Assembly: GCA_016841675.1 (NCBI GenBank) | Contig: JAENYQ010000008.1 | Location: 1-64,000, forward strand | Reading direction: 5' to 3' | DNA length: 64,000 nucleotides | Source of the DNA: Desulfotomaculum sp. | GTDB taxonomy: Bacteria > Bacillota > Desulfotomaculia > Desulfotomaculales > Desulfallaceae | Shown: positions 43,703-52,732 of the stretch, piece by piece | Position numbering within the stretch: position 1 is the first letter of the stretch | Layout: every line of letters starts with the position of its first letter | Program-made: the position numbers and the translations under genes | Notes under the pieces: generated by a model | What the model saw: only the letters and a program-made list of their open reading frames with translations | Told to the model about the DNA's origin: nothing | The model's database searches: none

Positions 43703-44454
43703 AGACGGCTTTTTTTGATTGTTTTTCCGGCATCAGCGGTGATATGTGCCTGGGTGCACTGGTTGATGCAGGTGTTGATTTCGATACGCTGCAGAAAATG
43801 CTGAGTGTGCTGCCGGTGGGCGGTTATTCTTTAAGCTGTGCCAGGGTTATGAGAAGCAGTATTTCTGCTGTCAGCGTCTATGTGGAGATAACATCTGAAC
43901 AACCTGAACGGCATCTGGCGGATATCATACAAATTATTGACGCCAGTAAACTGCCGGACAAGGTAAAGGTTACCAGTAAAGAAGTATTTATGAACCTGGC
44001 CCGGGCCGAGGCTAAAATCCACGCTACCACCCCGGAAAAAATTCACTTCCACGAGGTGGGCGCGGTAGACGCCATAATCGACGTGGTGGGTACCGTGCTG
44101 GGGTTGCACCTGCTGGGAGTGGAAAAAGTACTTGTTTCACCTCTGCCCATGGGGCGCGGATTCATTAATTGCGCGCACGGTGTGATACCTTCTCCGGCGC
44201 CGGCCACCCTGGAAATACTTGTAGACAGGCACATCGCCGTATATGGAACCGACGTGGAAATGGAATTGGTTACCCCTACCGGTGCCGCCCTGGCCGCCAC
44301 TTTAAACAATGGATGCGGAACGTTACCTGTTATGCAGGTCACACAGGTTGGTTACGGTGCGGGTAAAAAAGAGTACCAACGGCCAAACTTGCTGCGCCTG
44401 ATTATCGGTGAGGCACCACTTGTACCACAATTACCCAAATATGCATTAGGTTAA
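43699..44454 (+). CDS. larC: LarC N-terminal (LarC1-type) nickel insertion protein, short
   Basis: A 251-residue protein matching only the N-terminal domain of LarC: TAFFDCFSGISGDMCLGALV, KIHFHEVGAVDAI, and GYGAGKKE near the end. The usual enzyme is about 400 residues; its C-terminal CTP-binding domain (LarC2) is made in some species by frameshifting. Here the stop comes right after the N-terminal domain and larE starts 24 bases later, so no LarC2 is encoded in any frame. The start overlaps larB (ATGA). Nickel insertion may need a separate LarC2 or may work differently. Confidence 0.88.
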   Translation: MKTAFFDCFSGISGDMCLGALVDAGVDFDTLQKMLSVLPVGGYSLSCARVMRSSISAVSVYVEITSEQPERHLADIIQIIDASKLPDKVKVTSKEVFMNLARAEAKIHATTPEKIHFHEVGAVDAIIDVVGTVLGLHLLGVEKVLVSPLPMGRGFINCAHGVIPSPAPATLEILVDRHIAVYGTDVEMELVTPTGAALAATLNNGCGTLPVMQVTQVGYGAGKKEYQRPNLLRLIIGEAPLVPQLPKYALG

Positions 44455-44477
44455 ACATAAAAAAAAAGGGTTGATCC

Positions 44478-45281
44478 GTGACCATGGTTGTCAATGAAAA
44501 ACTGGCGCGGTTACAAAAAAAATTTTTGGAATACCGAAGCGTGGTTGTTGCCTTTTCCGGCGGGGTGGACAGTTCTCTGCTGCTTAAGGTGGCTGTGAAC
44601 ACCCTCGGTAATAAGGTATTAGCTGTTACCCTCAGGTCGGTGATTAACCCGCCCGGCGAAATGGATGAAGCTTTGCATTTAGTAGGAACTATAGGTGTCA
44701 AACATGTCATCATTGATATTAATCCGCTCCAGGACGAGGAGTTTGTGGCTAACTCTCCGCTGCGCTGTTATTACTGTAAGCAGAAAATCATGGGCTTGGT
44801 GTTGGCACTGGCCAAGGGGCAGGGTTATCAACACGTGCTAGACGGGATAAATGCCGACGACACCGGTGACTACCGGCCGGGGATGCGGGCATCCCGGGAA
44901 CTGGGTGTCAAAAACCCTTTACTGGAAGCCGGGCTGAACAAGGCTGAAATACGGGAACTGTCGCGGCGGATGGATCTGCCCACCGCCGAAAAGCCATCGG
45001 CGGCCTGTTTGGCGTCTAGATTCCCCTACGGCACGCGCATTACCGCCGAGGCGCTGCAGAGGGTGGCCGCGGCCGAAGTATTCCTGCGTAGTAAAGGCTA
45101 TACCCAGGTGCGGGTGAGGAATCACGGGAATCTGGCCCGGCTTGAGGTGCCGGGTAAAGAAATCCCCGGATTATTATTGGATGCAGCTGGAATTGCCGCT
45201 AAACTAAAAGAATTAGGGTTTATCTATGTTACCGTGGATTTGCAGGGATACCGCACCGGCAGTATGAACGAAACCCTCTGA
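44478..45281 (+). CDS. larE: LarE, ATP-dependent sulfur transferase of the nickel-pincer pathway
   Basis: A 267-residue PP-loop enzyme that adenylates the cofactor precursor and adds sulfur. The PP-loop is AFSGGVDSSLL. Cysteines lie at 97 and 100 (RCYYCKQK) and at 177 (SAACLASRF). The Lactiplantibacillus enzyme uses one sacrificial cysteine at the position of Cys177; enzymes with all three cysteines are thought to bind a [4Fe-4S] cluster that donates sulfur catalytically, which is predicted here. GTG 44478 gives the best spacing to AAAGGG; ATG 44484 is an alternative. Confidence 0.9.
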   Translation: MTMVVNEKLARLQKKFLEYRSVVVAFSGGVDSSLLLKVAVNTLGNKVLAVTLRSVINPPGEMDEALHLVGTIGVKHVIIDINPLQDEEFVANSPLRCYYCKQKIMGLVLALAKGQGYQHVLDGINADDTGDYRPGMRASRELGVKNPLLEAGLNKAEIRELSRRMDLPTAEKPSAACLASRFPYGTRITAEALQRVAAAEVFLRSKGYTQVRVRNHGNLARLEVPGKEIPGLLLDAAGIAAKLKELGFIYVTVDLQGYRTGSMNETL

Positions 45282-45363
45282 CCTTGGTGCCAGGTGTTGC
45301 AAGTTGAATTTGTTGCAAGTTAAACAGCTTACCCTCTGTTTTGGGGTGTATCTGCTTTCACTG

Positions 45364-45372
45364 TGGTATAAT
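45364..45372 (+). promoter_or_regulatory. Extended -10 promoter before pyrF
   Basis: TGGTATAAT is an extended -10; no good -35 hexamer is seen at 16-18 bases. Transcription would begin about 85 bases before pyrF. A short GTAGGGGCACCCCTA repeat (45402-45419) lies in the leader. Confidence 0.5.
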
Positions 45373-45461
45373 ATGTACCAATAATATCCCCAATCGTTGT
45401 CGTAGGGGCACCCCTATGATTTGTAATCCTACTTTAAAAAGATATTTTGGAGATGAACCAT

Positions 45462-46187
45462 ATGTCTAAGGAAAAACTAATCGTTGCTCTGGATGTGGAC
45501 AGCCGCGCCCGGGCCATGGAATTAGTAAACAAACTGGCCGGGAACGTCGGTTTATTTAAAGTGGGGATGGAGCTCTTTTATGCCGAAGGTCCAGAGATGA
45601 TCAGGGATATCACCGCGACCGGCGCCAAAGTGTTTCTAGACCTGAAACTGCATGATATACCCAATACTGTGGGACGAGCCGCCAGGGTGTTGGCGCGTTA
45701 CGGCGCCGCCATCATTAACGTCCATGCGGCGGGAGGCAAGGACATGATGCGGGTCGCCAGGGAATCGGCGGCTGAAGAAGCCCAAAAACATGGCGTGCCC
45801 ATGCCTATGGTAGTGGCGGTGACAGTACTTACCAGCATTGATCAAAATGCTTTTAACTATGAAATAGGCTTGCCGGGCGCAATCAAAGACCGGGTACGAG
45901 CATGGGCGCTGCTGTCCAAGGAATCAGGTTTGGATGGGGTAGTCTGTTCACCGATAGAAATTGCCCTGGTACGTGAAGCATGCGGTCCGGATTTTAAAAT
46001 TATCACTCCCGGTATCCGTCCGGCCGGCGCTGAGCTTGGCGACCAGCGCCGGGTAATGACCCCATTTAATGCGGTACATGCCGGAGCAAGTTACATTGTA
46101 GTCGGACGTCCGATAACAGGCGCACCAGATCCGGTTGCCGCTGCCGGGGCCATTAGTGAGGAGCTTGGCCGGGCTGCCGAAAGCTAA
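45462..46187 (+). CDS. pyrF: Orotidine 5'-phosphate decarboxylase
   Basis: A 241-residue TIM-barrel enzyme that makes UMP from OMP. ALDVDS, VGMELFYAEGPEMI, DLKLHDIPNT (the catalytic DxKxxDI) and VVGRPITGAPDP are present. ATG 45462 follows TTGGAGATGAACC. It is detached from the main pyr cluster and carries no PyrR loop, so it may escape that control. Confidence 0.95.
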   Translation: MSKEKLIVALDVDSRARAMELVNKLAGNVGLFKVGMELFYAEGPEMIRDITATGAKVFLDLKLHDIPNTVGRAARVLARYGAAIINVHAAGGKDMMRVARESAAEEAQKHGVPMPMVVAVTVLTSIDQNAFNYEIGLPGAIKDRVRAWALLSKESGLDGVVCSPIEIALVREACGPDFKIITPGIRPAGAELGDQRRVMTPFNAVHAGASYIVVGRPITGAPDPVAAAGAISEELGRAAES

Positions 46188-46234
46188 TTTCAAACTGTTA
46201 TTTAAACCGCCAAAGTTTAAAGAGGTGACGGAAA

Positions 46235-47134
46235 ATGAAATTAAATTTAATTAAAGATAATATTTATTACATTGATGCGCCCGTTAATATGGGCCTTATT
46301 GTAAACGAACAGAGAGAGGCTCTACTGGTGGACACCGGTATTGACGATAGCGTGGCCAGGAAAGTGCGGCGTCTGGTGGATGAAAGTGGGTTTACCCTGA
46401 AAGGGATTATCATTACCCATGCTCATGCCGACCACTGTGGCGGTGCACCGTACCTGGTGAAAAACACCGGAGCGAAAGTTTACGCCAATGCCCTTGAGAA
46501 AGCTGTACTGGAAAACCCGATTCTGGAACCGGTTTATCTTTTCGGCGGCGCCTGCCCACCTCAACCATTACATAATAAGTTTTTTCTTGCTCCAGGTGTT
46601 CAGGTCGACGGAGTGCTGGAAAATGGGCTGCATAACATGGCCGGGTGCGAGCTGGAAATCGTGGACCTGGCGGGGCACGCGCTGGGGCAGATAGGGGTTG
46701 CCGCCGGTGGGGTGCTGTTTTGTGCGGATGCGGTAATAGCACCAGAAATATTGAACAAGCACGGTATCCCTTTAAATGCCAGCATTGACCGGGCAGTGGA
46801 AACATTCGCACTGCTGGAGCAGCGGCGGGACAACTTCTACCTGCCGGCCCATGGTACCCTGCTGGAAGATATCCAAATGGTGGTGGCGGCCAATCGGCGG
46901 CGGGTTGAAGAAACCGTGGATTATATTCTTTCTCTACTAACCTGTCAGCGAACTGCCGAAGAGCTGCTGGCAACGACCTGTGCCAGATTCAACGTGCGCA
47001 TTAACAACCTGGGCCAATATTACCTGATGCATCTGACGGTAATGGCTTACCTGGGCCACCTGCTGGACAAAAAACAAATTGCCACTTCGTATCAAGATAA
47101 CAGGCAGTATTTTTCCCTTACCACAGCAGGATAG
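46235..47134 (+). CDS. MBL-fold metallo-hydrolase
   Basis: A 299-residue metallo-beta-lactamase-fold protein with THAHADHCGG (HxHxDH), the DLAGHALGQIG segment, CADAVI and LPAHGT giving the remaining ligands. A C-terminal helical region (about 215-285) is present, as in several hydrolases of the glyoxalase II-like or RNase Z-like group. Substrate unknown. ATG 46235 follows AGAGGTGACGG, 47 bases after pyrF, so it may be co-transcribed. Confidence 0.87.
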   Translation: MKLNLIKDNIYYIDAPVNMGLIVNEQREALLVDTGIDDSVARKVRRLVDESGFTLKGIIITHAHADHCGGAPYLVKNTGAKVYANALEKAVLENPILEPVYLFGGACPPQPLHNKFFLAPGVQVDGVLENGLHNMAGCELEIVDLAGHALGQIGVAAGGVLFCADAVIAPEILNKHGIPLNASIDRAVETFALLEQRRDNFYLPAHGTLLEDIQMVVAANRRRVEETVDYILSLLTCQRTAEELLATTCARFNVRINNLGQYYLMHLTVMAYLGHLLDKKQIATSYQDNRQYFSLTTAG

Positions 47135-47612
47135 ACTACCTATAATTTATTCAATCATTAGAAGATGGACCGGGCAGTCCGCCGTCGTGCGCTACCCATT
47201 ATCTCCTAAAATGTCGACACGAAACCATGTGGCAATTTTTACAAAGGTATAACACAGGCGTCTCCAACAAGGACATTGTACTACTGTTTATCAACAAACC
47301 GTCCATGATCCGGTACGGCAATTTCGTCAAAATGATGTGTTAGCATATCCAGGTGACGGGTTAACTCTTCACCCTGCATTGGGCAGTTGGAATTTTCTGT
47401 CTAGAAAAATTTCATCTGTTTTTTTATGTTATTTAGGTAATACAGATATGATAAAAAATTAATATCAAATTACAAGGTTGTTTTAGTACAGTGTCATTAA
47501 TTATTCACCAGATGTGTTTAAATGTTAAGAGAAAATATGCTCAATTGAGTGGATAACTGAATAAACATTTGTTATTAGGCCGTTTTTTAAGTATAACGTG
47601 GGGGGATTTATT
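47135..47612. other. Gap without a convincing gene
   Basis: About 480 bases. A 38-codon plus-strand frame from 47228 (MWQFLQRYNTG) and a 32-codon minus-strand frame near 47300-47400 (MQGEELTRHLDM) lack ribosome sites and are probably chance or rubble. The right half (47400-47600) is AT-rich and likely holds the promoter of the sigma-like gene. Confidence 0.4.
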
Positions 47613-48068
47613 GTGTCCTCGGCTACTAATGAAATGCTGAACAAGGATAATTCATTCGAAAGATTGTTTAGTCTTATATATTCTACCGGGTTCAGATTGA
47701 CCGGCAATCACCAATCGGCAACCGTGTTGGTGAAAAAGGCCCTGCATAGACATGAGAATAACGGAGGGCCGGAACCGGCAGAAGCGATTAAAAACTTGTG
47801 CCGCGTTTTTATTGAAGACACAGCAAACTCACGGCCCAAATCCGGAGTTTGTGGCTCTAATACCCCCACCCGCAATAACAGTCGGGTACAGGAGGCACTT
47901 TTAAACTTAGAACCGGGAGAAAGGACTGCGGTAGTTCTTAGAGACACCTTGGGTTTTTCTTATGCTGAAATTGCCGTGGTTACCCTGGCTAGCGAAAATG
48001 ATGTGGTCATAAAAATTGCATCGGCCAGGTATAAACTAAAAAAGCTGTTAGTACCGACTGCTGTTTAG
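47613..48068 (+). CDS. Sigma-70-family (ECF-like) protein, divergent
   Basis: A 151-residue protein. The C-terminal part has LNLEPGERTAVVLRDTLGFSYAEIAVVT, matching sigma region 4; the N-terminal SFERLFSLIYSTGFRLTGN only weakly recalls region 2. A loop rich in Asn, Ser and Arg (about 85-105) separates them. GTG 47613 follows GGGGGGATTTA. It lies 12 bases before the DUF1287 lipoprotein gene, with which it probably forms an operon. No anti-sigma gene is directly beside it. Whether it still directs transcription is uncertain. Confidence 0.65.
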   Translation: MSSATNEMLNKDNSFERLFSLIYSTGFRLTGNHQSATVLVKKALHRHENNGGPEPAEAIKNLCRVFIEDTANSRPKSGVCGSNTPTRNNSRVQEALLNLEPGERTAVVLRDTLGFSYAEIAVVTLASENDVVIKIASARYKLKKLLVPTAV

Positions 48069-48080
48069 GGGTGTAATTGG

Positions 48081-48785
48081 ATGGTTAAAGTACTGAATAC
48101 AAATAAGATAAAGCCAGTGATACTGTTTCTGTTTTTAATTACTATTCTGTTATCAGGTTGTGGACAAGCAACTGAACAGGAACAAGCTCCAAAAAAAGAA
48201 ACAGAAACTCAAAAAACAGAGCAGTTACCACCGTCCCCGGTGGAAAAAATTCCGGCGGAAGAACGCAATACATATGATAACGTGGTTATTGGCGCCCGGG
48301 GGGAAGTCCAGAGGCGGGTCATGTACGATGCCACTTACCGGCAAATTGACTACCCGGGTGGCGACGTGCCGTCCGAGGTGGGCGCCTGCACTGATGTGGT
48401 GGTACGAGCCTATCGCAACGCCGGCATTGACCTGCAGCAGCTGGTTCACGAGGATATGCAGGCCAACTTTAGGCAGTACCCGCAAAACTGGGGACTAAAC
48501 GGGACAGATTCCAACATTGACCACCGCCGGGTACCCAACCTGGTCAGGTTTTTCCAGCGGCATGGCCAAACCCTCACCACATCAACGGATGAAGATCAAT
48601 TAACCGAGTGGCAGTGGGGTGATGTGGTGTTCTGGAGATTTTCCAACGGCCTGGACCATTGCGGGATTATCAGTGATCGCACCAATGAAGACAGGATCCT
48701 TCTGGTCATTCACAACGCCGGGATGGCCCGGGAAGAAGACTGCCTCAACCGCTGGGAGATAACCGGACATTATCGGTACCCGTAA
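48081..48785 (+). CDS. DUF1287 lipoprotein
   Basis: A 234-residue exported lipoprotein. The signal peptide ends in LLSGCGQ, the lipobox, so the mature protein is anchored at Cys27. A low-complexity Glu/Lys/Gln linker runs to about residue 60. The DUF1287 domain follows with GDVPSEVGACTDVVVRA, WQWGDVVFW and HCGIISD, a layout like NlpC/P60-type papain-fold hydrolases with Cys and His as likely catalytic residues. Role presumably at the cell wall. It follows the sigma-like gene closely. Confidence 0.82.
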   Translation: MVKVLNTNKIKPVILFLFLITILLSGCGQATEQEQAPKKETETQKTEQLPPSPVEKIPAEERNTYDNVVIGARGEVQRRVMYDATYRQIDYPGGDVPSEVGACTDVVVRAYRNAGIDLQQLVHEDMQANFRQYPQNWGLNGTDSNIDHRRVPNLVRFFQRHGQTLTTSTDEDQLTEWQWGDVVFWRFSNGLDHCGIISDRTNEDRILLVIHNAGMAREEDCLNRWEITGHYRYP

Positions 48786-48969
48786 AACCTCTGGCTGAAA
48801 ACTAAAGGGCATGGAGCCTATTTGCCAGTGGTTACTGGCACCAATTACGTGATTGTAAACGTTATGAAACTATTAATAACACTATAAAAACCCTCATTTT
48901 ATTCTCTCCTTGAGTCTTCCCCTGAAAATATCTCCAAAGGTAAAAAGGCACATTTTTCTTTAGTATTAA

Positions 48970-49379
48970 ATATTTTTTCTTATTTACTACCACCAAGAAC
49001 ACGATAGTACTCTGCTTTATTAAGGAAAACCCCTGATAATATGATAATTTTCGAGGGACTGTAAAGTGTCCGTCTGGCTTTGTCAGATTGCAAAGCAACT
49101 ATGGTATAGAGAATATAAGAAATGAAACCGATATACATCAGATTCAATCGATAAGATTTCAGACAGTCTCCCAGCGAGAGAAAATGTTGAACAGATGGTT
49201 TTGGAAAATGATTAAAAAATTGCATTGTATTAACAACTAAAAAAATTGAGATAAAAAGACACGAGAAGTTATGTATTTAGGCTTACAGGAGAACTCAGTT
49301 TTCGTGTAAACTAAATAGAAATGAGACATGGGCACGGGTTACGTTCTATCGGGACAAACAAAAACTTATGAAGGAGTGA
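48970..49379 (+). pseudogene. Decayed ECF sigma factor gene
   Basis: Segments of an ECF sigma factor are readable in order but broken by stops and frameshifts. VSVWLCQIAKQLWYREYKK (49066-49122) ends at a TGA. The same frame then reads SDSLPARENVEQMVLEND up to a TAA at 49213. After further stops, a shifted frame gives GELSFR, and finally TWARVTFYRDKQKLMKE, ending in the TGA at 49377. The upstream part (YSALLRKTPDN, FEG) matches region 2 with stops. The order and spacing match a clostridial-type sigma gene. The intact anti-sigma gene begins three bases after the final stop. Confidence 0.8.
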
Positions 49380-49381
49380 CA

Positions 49382-50344
49382 GTGATAAAAAAAGTATTGA
49401 AATGTAGCATCGTTCAGGATTTACTTCCAAACTACATTGAAAAACTAACCAATTATGATACAAATCAAGCTGTACAAGAGCATTTAAATATTTGTGCGTA
49501 CTGTAAAAATTCGTATGCCCAAATGGTTGCAGATATTGGAAAAACAGATAAAACTCCAGTAATAGAGCTTAAATTTCTTAAGAAAGTCAAGAGAACCAGA
49601 GTGCTGGCAGCGGTATTATGTGTAATTTTGACACTAGTCTTATCGTATTTGATATATACAATGGAGTATAAATACAATATGGATAAAACTGACTTGTCAG
49701 GTGCTGTCACTGAATTCATGGCTCCTTTTAATGGTGCAGTAGAAGCGTATGTTCTTGAAACTAAAGAAATTGACGGTATACTATTTGCTTCCTTCAAGGA
49801 TCAAAATAATGGAACTGTAAATGGAATTGCAAAGTTTTTAAAAGGCTTTAATCAAAAATATAGGATTGTCCAAACAAAAGTTGAATCCTCTGAATATTCA
49901 ACGGTCTTGCAATTCTATCCCGTTGAGATTAAAGATGAACAATATATTGCTGTTAGCGGTTATAATCTGTCGGATGAGATTAAGTATTATGGACTGGATT
50001 ATTCTACTTATTCAAATCCAGGATATCTATCAAAGGATAGGGTGAGTGAATCTGTAAAATTTGAAGTAAAAAACCAACAATTTTTGGAATTTTATAAAAC
50101 AAAAGAACTAGAAAGCCTTCTTGTGAAATCAGTTGAAAACACTTTATACAATTACCACCTTGTGGAAACTTCCATTTATGATGCAAATGGCGTTGAGATT
50201 ACTGAGAATTTCAGGATCGTGGATGGCAGTACTCACAATGTAAGTTCCGGGGCAGGAAAAGCTGAATTATTCCTACTGTATGTCTATATCGCAATTGTTA
50301 TAGGCCTTGGAATAATAATAACGAGATATTTTTTAACAGAATAG
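49382..50344 (+). CDS. Anti-sigma-factor-like membrane protein with zinc-finger N-terminus
   Basis: A 320-residue protein. Residues 1-50 show the zf-HC2 layout (LKCSIVQDLLPNYIEK, then HLNICAYC, HxxxCxxC). A membrane helix lies at about 72-90 and a second at the C-terminus (about 292-313), with a large extracellular domain between. GTG 49382 is chosen, as it follows the decayed sigma gene directly with GGAG upstream. Codon use is AT-rich, like the following genes. Its partner sigma gene is broken, so it is either orphaned or acts on another sigma factor. Confidence 0.78.
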   Translation: MIKKVLKCSIVQDLLPNYIEKLTNYDTNQAVQEHLNICAYCKNSYAQMVADIGKTDKTPVIELKFLKKVKRTRVLAAVLCVILTLVLSYLIYTMEYKYNMDKTDLSGAVTEFMAPFNGAVEAYVLETKEIDGILFASFKDQNNGTVNGIAKFLKGFNQKYRIVQTKVESSEYSTVLQFYPVEIKDEQYIAVSGYNLSDEIKYYGLDYSTYSNPGYLSKDRVSESVKFEVKNQQFLEFYKTKELESLLVKSVENTLYNYHLVETSIYDANGVEITENFRIVDGSTHNVSSGAGKAELFLLYVYIAIVIGLGIIITRYFLTE

Positions 50345-50482
50345 ATTTTTAACAGAATAGATACACCCTGATGTATAAGAGCTATGTGAAACCACATGTC
50401 GAGTGCGTGGTTAGGATAGAAAGAAAATGAAAGTCGGTTATACTATGAACAATAAACAAAAAATAATAAAAGAAGGTACAAG

Positions 50483-51325
50483 ATGATAGAAATAGGGAAA
50501 ATACATAAATTGCAATTAATTAAAAAGACTGAAATGGGGGCGTATCTGAATTATAAAAATGCCGAAGACAGGGATGATATTTTATTACCTAAAAATGAGG
50601 TGCCACAGGGATTTGAAATAGGTGATGAAATAGAGGTATTTGTATATAAAGATTTTGAGGACAAAACCATAGCTTCGGTTGGAAAACCAAAGCTGACAAT
50701 TGGAGAACTGGGCTTTTTAAGAGTAGTGGGAACTACTAATTTTGGTGCTTTTTTAGACTGGGGCCTACGGAAAGACTTGCTGTTACCTTTAAGGGAGCAA
50801 GTAGGTAAAGTTTCAAAGGGAGATTTATGTTTGGTAGGTTTGTATATTAACGATAATAATAAAATATGTGCAACTATGTATATTTATAATCTACTAAGCT
50901 CCGATTCACCATATAAACAAAATGATAGAGTCTGTGGAACTGTTTATAGCATAAATAGAGAAATCGGGATTTTCGTAGCTGTGGACAATAAGTACCACGG
51001 ATTAATTCATAATAATGAATTGTATGGAAATTACACTGTAGGTGACTATATAGAATTAAGAGTTAAAAGGGTAAGGGATGATGGTAAGCTGGAATTAAGT
51101 ATGCGAAAAGAGGCTTACAATGAAATAGAAGGTGATGCGCAAAAGATTATGGCTCAGTTGAAGTCAAATGGTGGTATTCTTCCAATCAATGATAATAGCT
51201 CTCCTGAGGATATAAAGGCAGAGTTTAACATAAGTAAACGTGCTTTTAAAAGGGCTATTGGTCGACTTTTAAAAGAAGGAGCAATAAAAATTACAGAGGA
51301 AGGTATTGAATTGATGTGGCAATAG
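50483..51325 (+). CDS. S1 RNA-binding protein, CvfB/YitL family
   Basis: A 280-residue protein with tandem S1-type barrels and a C-terminal winged helix. Visible are KTEMGAYLNY, DILLPKNEVP, TTNFGAFLDWGLRKDLLLP, VCGTVYSINREIGIFV and FNISKRAFKRAIGRLLKEG. The family (CvfB, conserved virulence factor B; YitL) binds RNA. ATG 50483 follows AAGAAGGTACAAG. AT-rich composition contrasts with the genes before 48.8 kb. It is monocistronic. Confidence 0.88.
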   Translation: MIEIGKIHKLQLIKKTEMGAYLNYKNAEDRDDILLPKNEVPQGFEIGDEIEVFVYKDFEDKTIASVGKPKLTIGELGFLRVVGTTNFGAFLDWGLRKDLLLPLREQVGKVSKGDLCLVGLYINDNNKICATMYIYNLLSSDSPYKQNDRVCGTVYSINREIGIFVAVDNKYHGLIHNNELYGNYTVGDYIELRVKRVRDDGKLELSMRKEAYNEIEGDAQKIMAQLKSNGGILPINDNSSPEDIKAEFNISKRAFKRAIGRLLKEGAIKITEEGIELMWQ

Positions 51326-51386
51326 TACCCAAAGGAAACGCAATTCTATGATATTAGTCTAACATAAACAAGGAGGGTGAAAGAAA

Positions 51387-51785
51387 TTGATAAACAAACG
51401 ATTAATTAATCCTGCCAATATTCATGCCACGAGAGGCTATTCACATGCTATCCAGGTGGGCAATACGGTCTATATTGCCGGTCAGGTAGGTCTTGATCGG
51501 GACGGAAAACTTGTGGGCAAGGATGACCCAATTGCCCAGACAAGACAGGCTGTCGAGAACATTAAGGCCATTCTGGATGAGGTAGGCGCAGGTGCCCAGG
51601 ATATTGTTAAAATGAGGACTTACGTTACTGACAGGGAAAACTGGGCAGCAATACTAAAGGAAATTGGTCGTCTAACCGCCAAGCATTGTCCCGCCTATAC
51701 TACGGTGCTGGTAGATGGATTGCTCTTGCCGGGCACAATAGTAGAGATTGAAGCCATAGTAGTATTAGAAAATGAAAAAGCATAG
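51387..51785 (+). CDS. RidA-family enamine/imine deaminase
   Basis: A 132-residue protein. TVYIAGQVGLD, the long helix QTRQAVENIKAILDE, and KMRTYVTDR, with the substrate-binding arginine, mark the family. The last strand reads LLPGTIVEIEAIV, where Glu is conserved in deaminating members. RidA hydrolyses reactive enamines from PLP enzymes. TTG 51387 follows AAGGAGGGTGAAAG. Confidence 0.9.
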   Translation: MINKRLINPANIHATRGYSHAIQVGNTVYIAGQVGLDRDGKLVGKDDPIAQTRQAVENIKAILDEVGAGAQDIVKMRTYVTDRENWAAILKEIGRLTAKHCPAYTTVLVDGLLLPGTIVEIEAIVVLENEKA

Positions 51786-51895
51786 GGATAGCATGGTTGG
51801 AAAAGATAGAATTTGCCCTTCGTTTAACTTATTTTATAAGCGTTCAGAATGATTATTGTGGTACGCAAATTAAAAAAAACCAGGGAGGAAGTTTA

Positions 51896-52528
51896 ATGAA
51901 AGTTGTTGCCTTTAACGGCAGTCCAAATATGGAAGGAAATACTTATCATGCAATAAGAATAGTTACAGGAGAACTCGAAAAAGAAGGAATAGAAACAGAA
52001 ATTATTCATGTGGGAAACAAGACAATTAGAGGATGTTTAGCATGTGGGCAATGCCGAAAGAAAAGGGATGAGAAGTGTGTTGCGGAGGATGAAGTGAACG
52101 AATGGATTCAAAAAATGAAAGAAGCGGACGGCATAATTTTAGGATCACCTGTTCATTATTCGTCAATTGGTGCTACCATGAAAGCTTTTTTAGATAGGGC
52201 ATATTATGTTGCTGGTAACAACAATGGTATATTTAGACATAAAGTGGGTGCTGCTGTTGTTGCTGTAAGACGTTCAGGGGGACTGCCTGCCTTTGATCAA
52301 CTAAATCACTATCTTACTTATTCGGAAATGATGATACCAACCTCATGTTATTGGAATGTTATTCATGGCACTAAGCCTGGGGAAGCGTTACAAGATGAAG
52401 AAGGGGTGCAAATTATGAGGATCCTTGGTAAAAATATGGCATGGCTTCTCAAATTAGTTGAAAACGGAAAAGGGTCAGTGAAGGAACCGGAAAGAGAAAA
52501 TAAAGTAGTTACAAGTTTTATTCGTTAA
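51896..52528 (+). CDS. Flavodoxin-fold NADPH-dependent FMN reductase
   Basis: A 210-residue protein. The FMN phosphate loop is FNGSPNMEGNTYHA; GCLACGQCRKK is the cysteine pair found in this iron-sulfur-flavoprotein-like family; GSPVHYSSIGATMKAFLDR closes the flavin site. ATG 51896 follows GGGAGGAAGTTTA; the longer frame to 51797 has no site. The cysteines in CxxC spacing may bind a cluster or act in redox, but a full four-Cys motif is not present. Electron donor and acceptor unknown. Confidence 0.88.
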   Translation: MKVVAFNGSPNMEGNTYHAIRIVTGELEKEGIETEIIHVGNKTIRGCLACGQCRKKRDEKCVAEDEVNEWIQKMKEADGIILGSPVHYSSIGATMKAFLDRAYYVAGNNNGIFRHKVGAAVVAVRRSGGLPAFDQLNHYLTYSEMMIPTSCYWNVIHGTKPGEALQDEEGVQIMRILGKNMAWLLKLVENGKGSVKEPERENKVVTSFIR

Positions 52529-52732
52529 AATATAGTGAAAGCGTTGGGAATTTTCAGAAAGGGTCAGATCTAAGAAGTCAATAGAGACCTCTAAGTTTTC
52601 ATCAGCGAATAATAGTGGTACGTTGACGTAACAATAAATCATAAACGAGGATAAAATTATATGCACATCATACAACTTATCTTTAAGGGCAAACTTAAAA
52701 ATCATTTGGGACTTTAATTTACAGGAGATACC

